Shown piece by piece: positions 1 to 4,126 of a DNA stretch of 10,396 nt. A program made the translations under genes and the position numbers. This DNA comes from Candidatus Woesearchaeota archaeon. GTDB taxonomy: Archaea; Nanobdellota; Nanobdellia; Woesearchaeales; JAGWAF01. Positions within the stretch are counted from its first letter, which is position 1. Each line of letters begins with the position of its first letter. Location: NCBI GenBank assembly GCA_016932755.1, contig JAFGCE010000068.1, positions 1 through 10,396 on the forward strand. The letters run 5' to 3'. The notes below the pieces were generated by a model, which saw nothing but the letters and a program-made list of their open reading frames with translations, searched no databases and was not told the DNA's origin.

Positions 1-113
1 AATGCAACTGCCCATGAAAGAGATATCTTCCTTACAAAGACAACTGAGATAAAAAACCCCAGAAGTGCTGAAAGCATAAAAGTAGCGTTAAGCGGAGCGG
101 GTTTTCCAGGCAT
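1..113 (-). CDS. Small membrane protein, N-terminal 37 codons (cut by left edge)
   Basis: An open frame starts with ATG at 113 and runs without a stop off the left edge. The visible N-terminus begins MPGKPAPLNATF, followed by a hydrophobic stretch (about residues 13-27, LSALLGFFISVVFV) and then RKISLSWAVA, which looks like the turn into a second membrane helix. The start is well supported: a strong Shine-Dalgarno GAGGTGAT (119-126) lies 5 nt before the ATG, and a TATA-like box at 149-156 lies upstream of that. The pattern MPGKP, helix, short loop with S-W, helix resembles a family of very small uncharacterised archaeal two-helix membrane proteins I recall from many genomes; that is a resemblance only and no function is claimed. 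It lies 54 bp downstream of trpS on the same strand but appears to have its own promoter. Confidence 0.68.
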   Translation of the reverse strand, partial: MPGKPAPLNATFMLSALLGFFISVVFVRKISLSWAVA

Positions 114-118
114 AGTTT

Positions 119-126
119 ATCACCTC
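119..126 (-). promoter_or_regulatory. Strong Shine-Dalgarno of the left-edge gene
   Basis: On the minus strand this reads GAGGTGAT, complementary to the conserved archaeal 16S rRNA 3' end, with 5 nt to the ATG at 113. It decides the start of the truncated small membrane protein and contrasts with the apparently leaderless genes elsewhere in the window. Confidence 0.75.
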
Positions 127-148
127 TTTTTTAATTTTGTTTTATGGG

Positions 149-156
149 TATTTATA
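149..156 (-). promoter_or_regulatory. TATA box of the left-edge gene
   Basis: Minus strand TATAAATA, inside the near-palindrome GTATAAATAC (148-157). Its centre at 152.5 predicts a transcription start near 126, giving a leader of about 13 nt that begins just at the Shine-Dalgarno. It lies in the short gap after the trpS stop codon. Confidence 0.55.
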
Positions 157-167
157 CTTTTAGTTTT

Positions 168-1289
168 TTAGCCCTTTACAAGATATTCGCCAATTTTCTT
201 TTTGGCTTTTTCCCTGTTTTTCTGGTGCTCTGCCAGCAGTTTATTGATTTTGTCGATAAGTATCTGCTTCAGTTCGCCGGTGAGCATTTTTCCTGATTTG
301 TAATCTGTATATATCTTCTCAAGCTTTTTGTCGTCTTCCTCAAAGAAAGCCAGCCACTGGTAAGACACGTCTATTTCCGGCTTGCCACCCAGCTTTCTGT
401 GCTCTTCAACAGTATCTCTCCCCCCTGAAAAGGCATACTTGTTTATTTTTCGCTTGACAGTTTCAGGGTCGTCTATTGTATAGACTGCTGTTTCCTGCTC
501 AGAAGCAGACATTTTGCCTGTGGCTCCCTGCAGAGCCGGCAGGAACCTGCACTGGATTGATGCAGGCTTGTAATAGCCAAGTTTTCCTACAACATCCCTC
601 GAAAGCCTGAAATGGGGGTCCTGGTCAACTGCATGCGGAATAAGGCAGGGGATGTTCTTTCCTGCAAGTACAGACGGCAAAAAAGCTGGAACTGCCTGCA
701 TCGCTGTATAAAATATACCCCCTATATTTGTCTCATTAGTCAGCCCAAATGCGGCCTTCACATTTGAAAAATTTATTTTCTTTGCAACTTTCAGCGCTTC
801 CCTGTACATTAAGTTTGCGTTCTTTGTATCCACTAAAAACTTTGTTTTTTTCGGGTTAAATCCCAGGGCAATAATATCAAGCATATTTTCATATGTATAC
901 CGCTCTGTGTCTTCCAAAGTCAGTTTTTCCTTGAAAAGAAACTTCTCCTCATCAGGAAACTGGAACCAAAGTTCAACCCCAAATTTGTCCTGAAGCCATT
1001 TTGTAAACATCCATGGCACAAGATGCCCGAGATGAGTGTGCCCTGACGGCGCCCTTCCTGTATAAAGGAAAAACTTATTTCCTTTTTCATACTCGTCCAG
1101 TATCCAGTCTAAGTCCCGGTGGGCAAAGAAGATTTTTCTTCTTAAGAAATGGTGTGAGCCTTTTGCTATTTTTTCGATTCTTTTGAGCAAATGAGCATCT
1201 ATCTCTTTTATGCCGAACTCCCTTACCAGCCTCTTGTAGTCTACATCGCCAGTAACCTCCCAGGGCGTTACAATAAACTTTTCTGCCAT
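168..1289 (-). CDS. trpS: Tryptophanyl-tRNA synthetase, archaeal/eukaryotic type
   Basis: Cytoplasmic class Ic aminoacyl-tRNA synthetase that activates tryptophan with ATP and charges tRNA-Trp. The protein is 373 residues and looks full length. The class I HIGH signature is in TGRAPSGHTHLGHL (77-90) and the KMSKS loop is present as KMSAS (259-263), the form typical of archaeal and eukaryotic TrpRS. The block around 284-340 (KYAFSGGRDTVEEHRKLGG, then DVSYQWLAFFEEDD, then SGKMLTGELK) closely follows the eukaryotic/archaeal TrpRS C-terminal region that contacts the tRNA anticodon. The start ATG at 1289 follows the COG1325 gene stop by 21 bp. It could be co-transcribed with that gene or use the TATA-like box at 1312-1321, which sits 27.5 nt upstream. 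AAGGAAT just before the ATG could serve as a weak ribosome-binding site. Confidence 0.97.
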   Translation of the reverse strand: MAEKFIVTPWEVTGDVDYKRLVREFGIKEIDAHLLKRIEKIAKGSHHFLRRKIFFAHRDLDWILDEYEKGNKFFLYTGRAPSGHTHLGHLVPWMFTKWLQDKFGVELWFQFPDEEKFLFKEKLTLEDTERYTYENMLDIIALGFNPKKTKFLVDTKNANLMYREALKVAKKINFSNVKAAFGLTNETNIGGIFYTAMQAVPAFLPSVLAGKNIPCLIPHAVDQDPHFRLSRDVVGKLGYYKPASIQCRFLPALQGATGKMSASEQETAVYTIDDPETVKRKINKYAFSGGRDTVEEHRKLGGKPEIDVSYQWLAFFEEDDKKLEKIYTDYKSGKMLTGELKQILIDKINKLLAEHQKNREKAKKKIGEYLVKG

Positions 1290-1310
1290 AGTGTATTCCT
1301 TTTTTGCTGC

Positions 1311-1763
1311 TTATTTAAATATTTCGTCAATTACAGCCAAAGCAATATCCTTTTTTGCCGGAAATGCTGCAACTGAAAGCCTGAGATGGAAACAATTGCC
1401 TGAGTCTGTAATAAAATATTCGCCTTTCAGGCACATTTTGTCCTTGTCAAACCTGATAAAGAAGTTCAGCTCTTCGTCCAGCCTGCTTTGTTTCTGCCTT
1501 TTCAGCAGCTCTTTTTGCTCTTTTGTCAGCCTGGTTAACATCTGCCCCATGAATTTCCTGAGATGCCTTTGCTTTGAAATGCAGACCTCAATAATCCTTA
1601 TTTTTCTTGACTCAAAGCCGGTGGCTGTCTTTTCAGATATGCCAATTTTTTCCTCGCCAAGGTCAAAAGGAAAGAAAGAAACCAATTTTTTCTTTATTGT
1701 TTCATAATCCTCCCCTTCCTTTACAAAAACCCTCAGGCATGCTGAGTTCAGATAGTTATCCAT
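1311..1763 (-). CDS. COG1325/DUF54 RNA-binding protein (predicted exosome-associated)
   Basis: A 150-residue protein matching, by my recognition, the archaeal COG1325 / PF01877 family, described as an RNA-binding protein with a ribosomal L5-like or dsRBD-like fold and predicted to be linked to the archaeal exosome. Recognisable features are the N-terminal strand SACLRVFVKEGEDYETI, the central SKQRHLRKFM block (63-72), the hallmark RLDEELNFFIRFDKDKM (about 94-110) and the C-terminal HLRLSVAAFPAKKD (126-139). No catalytic residues are evident, which fits a binding role. The ATG at 1763 lies exactly 25.5 nt from the centre of a palindromic TATA box shared with the divergent protease gene, so the mRNA is probably leaderless. 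It lies 21 bp upstream of trpS on the same strand and may be co-transcribed with it. The exosome link comes from family annotation, not from this locus. Confidence 0.85.
   Translation of the reverse strand: MDNYLNSACLRVFVKEGEDYETIKKKLVSFFPFDLGEEKIGISEKTATGFESRKIRIIEVCISKQRHLRKFMGQMLTRLTKEQKELLKRQKQSRLDEELNFFIRFDKDKMCLKGEYFITDSGNCFHLRLSVAAFPAKKDIALAVIDEIFK
1312..1321 (-). promoter_or_regulatory. Possible TATA box for trpS inside the end of the upstream gene
   Basis: TATTTAAATA, a 10-bp palindrome centred 27.5 nt before the trpS ATG, the spacing seen at the other likely leaderless genes here. It also encodes the last codons and stop of the COG1325 gene (Ile-Phe-Lys-stop), so coding constraint alone could explain it. 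Confidence 0.4.
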
Positions 1764-1783
1764 TAAAAAATAAAAAACATAAA

Positions 1784-1793
1784 TTTATATAAA
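1784..1793. promoter_or_regulatory. Shared bidirectional TATA box
   Basis: TTTATATAAA is a perfect 10-bp palindrome centred at 1788.5. That is exactly midway between the two divergent ATGs (A at 1763 on minus and 1814 on plus), 25.5 nt from each. This is the expected archaeal TATA-to-start distance for leaderless transcription in both directions. No second TATA-like element at the right spacing is visible in the 50-bp gap. Confidence 0.75.
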
Positions 1794-1813
1794 CATTTGC
1801 AAATTTCAAGAAT

Positions 1814-2749
1814 ATGAAGCATTCGCTTGAAGTAACACTAATTTTAGTTGCTTTGTTTTTAGGCGCGCAGATAATCGGGCTGTTTGTTACAAATCAGTAT
1901 ATTGAGGAGAAGCAGGTAACAGAAACTGGGGAAATCAATGTAACCTACAAAAACCTTCCTTCAATAGCCGGCGTAGGAATGGAAAGGCCTAAAGTTGAGC
2001 CTTCAAAATCAATCTGGCTGATTGCCACTGCGATTGTTGTCGGAACACTGCTTCTGCTTTTGATTATCAAAATGAAGCACGAGATTCTTTGGAGAGCCTG
2101 GTTTTTTCTTGCTGTTGCAATCTGCCTCACCATATCGTTTGCAGCCTTTGTAAACAGCACATTTGCCTTTATTTTTGGTTTCCTGCTTGCATACCTTAAG
2201 ATTTTCAGGCCGACTCTTGTCGTGCATAACTTCACAGAGCTTTTTGTCTATGGGGGGCTTGCAGCAATCTTTGTGCCGATACTTAACATTCCCTCAGCGC
2301 TTTTGCTTCTCCTGCTTATCTCAATTTATGACATGTATGCTGTATGGAAAAGCAAGCACATGATAAAGCTTGCAAAGTTCCAGACAAAAGCAAAAATATT
2401 CGCAGGAATGCTTATACCTTACAGCATGCCCAAGATAAGGCCAACAAAGAAAAAAGAAACCGGAGCAAAAGAAGTTAAAAAAATTGTAAAGACAGTAAAG
2501 GTAAAGACTGCTGTTCTCGGAGGGGGGGATGTCGGTTTTCCCCTGCTTTTTGCAGGCACTATAATGGTGCAGTACGGACTGCTGAAGTCAATGATTATCC
2601 CGGTGTTTGTTGCAGCAGCGCTTCTTATACTTCTTTTAAAGGGAAAAAAGAACAGGTTTTACCCCGCAATGCCCTTCCTGTCCATAGGATGCCTTGCTGG
2701 ATTTGCTGCTCTTATTATTTTAGAAAAAATTATTCTTCCTCTTCTTTAG
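1814..2749 (+). CDS. Presenilin/SPP-like intramembrane aspartic protease
   Basis: A 311-residue polytopic membrane protein of the archaeal presenilin-like family (COG3389 / PF06550), which cleaves peptide bonds inside the membrane. Hydrophobicity suggests nine helices, roughly 8-25, 66-86, 93-112, 115-131, 136-157, 159-178, 236-254, 259-276 and 284-309, with a soluble loop at 26-65. The first catalytic aspartate is in the YD motif (Tyr172-Asp173) and the second in LGGGDVGFP (Asp239), fitting the GxGD signature. The conserved PAL motif near the last helix appears as PAMPF (284-288), a Leu-to-Met change. A basic loop rich in Lys lies between the catalytic helices (about 205-232). The start is fixed by the TATA box centred 25.5 nt upstream, implying a leaderless mRNA. 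The 3' end overlaps the convergent metallo-beta-lactamase gene by 20 bp. The natural substrate cannot be deduced; signal peptides or membrane-protein remnants are the usual guess. Confidence 0.88.
   Translation: MKHSLEVTLILVALFLGAQIIGLFVTNQYIEEKQVTETGEINVTYKNLPSIAGVGMERPKVEPSKSIWLIATAIVVGTLLLLLIIKMKHEILWRAWFFLAVAICLTISFAAFVNSTFAFIFGFLLAYLKIFRPTLVVHNFTELFVYGGLAAIFVPILNIPSALLLLLLISIYDMYAVWKSKHMIKLAKFQTKAKIFAGMLIPYSMPKIRPTKKKETGAKEVKKIVKTVKVKTAVLGGGDVGFPLLFAGTIMVQYGLLKSMIIPVFVAAALLILLLKGKKNRFYPAMPFLSIGCLAGFAALIILEKIILPLL
2724..2729 (-). terminator. Possible U-tract terminator of the metallo-beta-lactamase gene
   Basis: Directly after the stop codon the minus strand reads six T in a row. Archaeal RNA polymerase often terminates at T-runs without a hairpin. 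It lies inside the 3' end of the convergent protease gene, so coding constraint is an alternative explanation. Confidence 0.35.
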
Positions 2750-3752
2750 AGCCGTCTTCAAAGTCATCGATGACTAATGTTGACTGCTCCTCTTTTGGGA
2801 TTTCTTCAGCATCCTCTGCCTCAGGTTCCGGCTCAGCCTGCAGCTCCTCCTGAGGTTCCTCCTGCGAAGGCAATTCTTCATCCTCTATTCCTGTGCCAAG
2901 CTCATCGTCAATCTCCTCTTTTCTTGACTCTTTGTATGTTCCGAGAGTTCTTTGTTTTGAGCCTGCAGAATAAGATTCAGGATTTATGCTCATCCCTTCT
3001 GTTGCTGCCAGAACCTGCACGCCTGTTGCTTTTTGGAGCTCTCTTGCCTCGTCAAGAACATTTGCCTCAAGCATCTTCTTTCCGAAATGCGTTGCGACAG
3101 CAAGCCTTGGCTTTATCTTCTGGAGGATCTTTACAGCGTCCTCAAAATTAAGGTTGTACTGGTCTTTTTCCTTTGCATTTGAAGGGTAAACAAGGTTAAG
3201 TATGAGTATGTCTGCTTTCTTGTACTGGTCAACAATCTCTTTGCTGTATCCTGTGTCTCCTGTGTAAACTAAATTGAATTTAGGCGTTATGAACCTGAAG
3301 CCGAGCGCGTTCGGGTCTTTATGAAGCGCTTTCAGGGTCTGTATCTCAACAGTTTCTATCCCAATTCTCTGGCTTGGCTTTGCGACAATTATCCTTTCAA
3401 CGCAATTCCTATGAAAATCCGTAAGCATCGGAGGCATTCTCGCTTCCTCGCTTCCATTCACAAAAGTCTTGTTTGAGATAAGGACTCCGTTGACATCAAA
3501 CCCGCTGTGGCTCATTGAGGCTATCACTGCATTTGCATCGTTGCAGTGGTTTATGTGCGCATGGGAGACAAGAACTGCTGTGTTTTCCCTTAGATTGATT
3601 CCTGCCTGCTGGGCCCTTACAAGCGCGCCAGGGCCAGGGTCAAGATGGAACTGGTATCCTTCCACTTTTATGATTATTCCGCCTGAGCCCCTAAGCTGTT
3701 TTCCTACTACAAACTCATCCCCGCCTGTTCCAAGAAATATAATTGATGGCAT
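2730..3752 (-). CDS. Metallo-beta-lactamase-fold protein with acidic C-terminal tail
   Basis: A 340-residue cytoplasmic protein. Residues 1-255 have the metallo-beta-lactamase fold: an N-terminal FLGTGGDEF strand-loop, LDPGPGAL (37-44), the metal-binding block SHAHINH (63-69), His144, YTGDTGY (163-169, Asp166) and THFG (221-224, His222). The usual H-x-H-x-D-H is H-A-H-I-N-H here, so the Asp that normally binds the second metal is Asn68. Residues about 262-340 form a low-complexity tail very rich in Glu and Asp with Pro, probably disordered. The overall layout resembles uncharacterised archaeal MBL hydrolases; no beta-CASP domain is visible, so an RNase J or CPSF role is not supported. An A+T box at 3785-3793 implies a leader of about 10 nt. 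The gene diverges from the SRP RNA and converges on the presenilin-like gene. Substrate unknown. Confidence 0.85.
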   Translation of the reverse strand: MPSIIFLGTGGDEFVVGKQLRGSGGIIIKVEGYQFHLDPGPGALVRAQQAGINLRENTAVLVSHAHINHCNDANAVIASMSHSGFDVNGVLISNKTFVNGSEEARMPPMLTDFHRNCVERIIVAKPSQRIGIETVEIQTLKALHKDPNALGFRFITPKFNLVYTGDTGYSKEIVDQYKKADILILNLVYPSNAKEKDQYNLNFEDAVKILQKIKPRLAVATHFGKKMLEANVLDEARELQKATGVQVLAATEGMSINPESYSAGSKQRTLGTYKESRKEEIDDELGTGIEDEELPSQEEPQEELQAEPEPEAEDAEEIPKEEQSTLVIDDFEDGSKEEEE

Positions 3753-3784
3753 TTTTCCCCCAGAAATGTGTAAGTCATAATGTG

Positions 3785-3793
3785 TATATTAAA
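3785..3793 (-). promoter_or_regulatory. Probable TATA box of the metallo-beta-lactamase gene
   Basis: Minus strand TTTAATATA preceded by GGAAAA, which could act as a BRE. It is centred 37 nt before the ATG at 3752, predicting a leader of about 10 nt that includes a GGGGG run (3757-3761) of weak ribosome-binding potential. Confidence 0.5.
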
Positions 3794-3805
3794 TTTTCCA
3801 TAACC

Positions 3806-3813
3806 TTTAAAAA
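3806..3813 (+). promoter_or_regulatory. TATA box of the SRP RNA gene
   Basis: TTTAAAAA centred at 3809.5. The predicted start at about 3835 matches the base of SRP RNA helix 1 (3834), which supports both the promoter and the RNA 5' end. Confidence 0.65.
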
Positions 3814-3828
3814 GCATGAATTCATGCT
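3813..3828. promoter_or_regulatory. 16-bp perfect palindrome at the SRP RNA promoter
   Basis: AGCATGAATTCATGCT is a perfect 16-bp inverted repeat with no spacer. It lies between the TATA box and the SRP RNA 5' end, about 6 bp before the first RNA base. A dimeric DNA-binding protein there would block initiation. An operator role is an inference; it could be chance. Confidence 0.4.
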
Positions 3829-3833
3829 AAACA

Positions 3834-4114
3834 GTGGGCAGGCTAGGCTGGGAGGTTAGCGCTCTCCTGTAACTGTTAACGCGCTTTAAACAGAGCTGAA
3901 GTCCGGGAAGAGGTGTATGCTCTTCTTATCAGTCCTGAGTCGGACGTTGACGGTCTGTCCTTCAGGATCGGCTATTTAAGGAAATGAGTCAGGTAGGGAA
4001 CTAAGCAGCTCTAACTCAAATAATCGATGCTTGGAGGGTAGCGGACCCGAGGAAGATTCAGGGTTAACTGCTAGGGAAAGTATGCATCCATTTTCGGGCG
4101 CGCCTGCCCGCTTT
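3834..4114 (+). ncRNA. ffs: SRP (7S) RNA, archaeal type
   Basis: RNA scaffold of the signal recognition particle, which binds SRP54 and SRP19 and targets ribosomes making membrane and secreted proteins. The 5' end (3834-3843, GTGGGCAGGC) pairs over 10 bp with the 3' end (4102-4111, GCCTGCCCGC), forming helix 1, the archaeal hallmark. The Alu domain follows with GGCTAGGCTGGGAGG and the CCTGTAAC motif (3866-3873), as in other archaeal 7S RNAs. The S domain contains helix 8 at 3986-4017: CAGG, a GGAA tetraloop (3997-4000) closed by TAG/CTA, then AGCAG (4004-4008), the SRP54-binding site. The length of about 280 nt is normal. It is driven by the TATA box at 3806-3813. The 3' end is set by helix 1 plus the short T-run after it, and no strong terminator is visible. 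It ends about 13 bp before the stop codon of convergent leuS. Confidence 0.93.
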
Positions 4115-4126
4115 ATCTCTTATGTT

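Noticed and set aside
2777..3151. Open plus-strand frame opposite the acidic tail of the MBL gene
   Set aside because: It arises because Glu/Asp codons read as Leu/Pro-rich on the other strand; no ribosome-binding site and no recognisable protein.
2730..3752. RNase J or CPSF-type beta-CASP nuclease
   Set aside because: No beta-CASP domain or its motifs are visible after the metallo-beta-lactamase core; the extra length is an acidic low-complexity tail.
3753..4126. Riboswitch or hidden protein gene in the largest protein-free stretch
   Set aside because: The stretch is fully explained by the SRP RNA (helix 1 pairing, Alu motif, helix 8 with GGAA loop) and two short divergent promoters.
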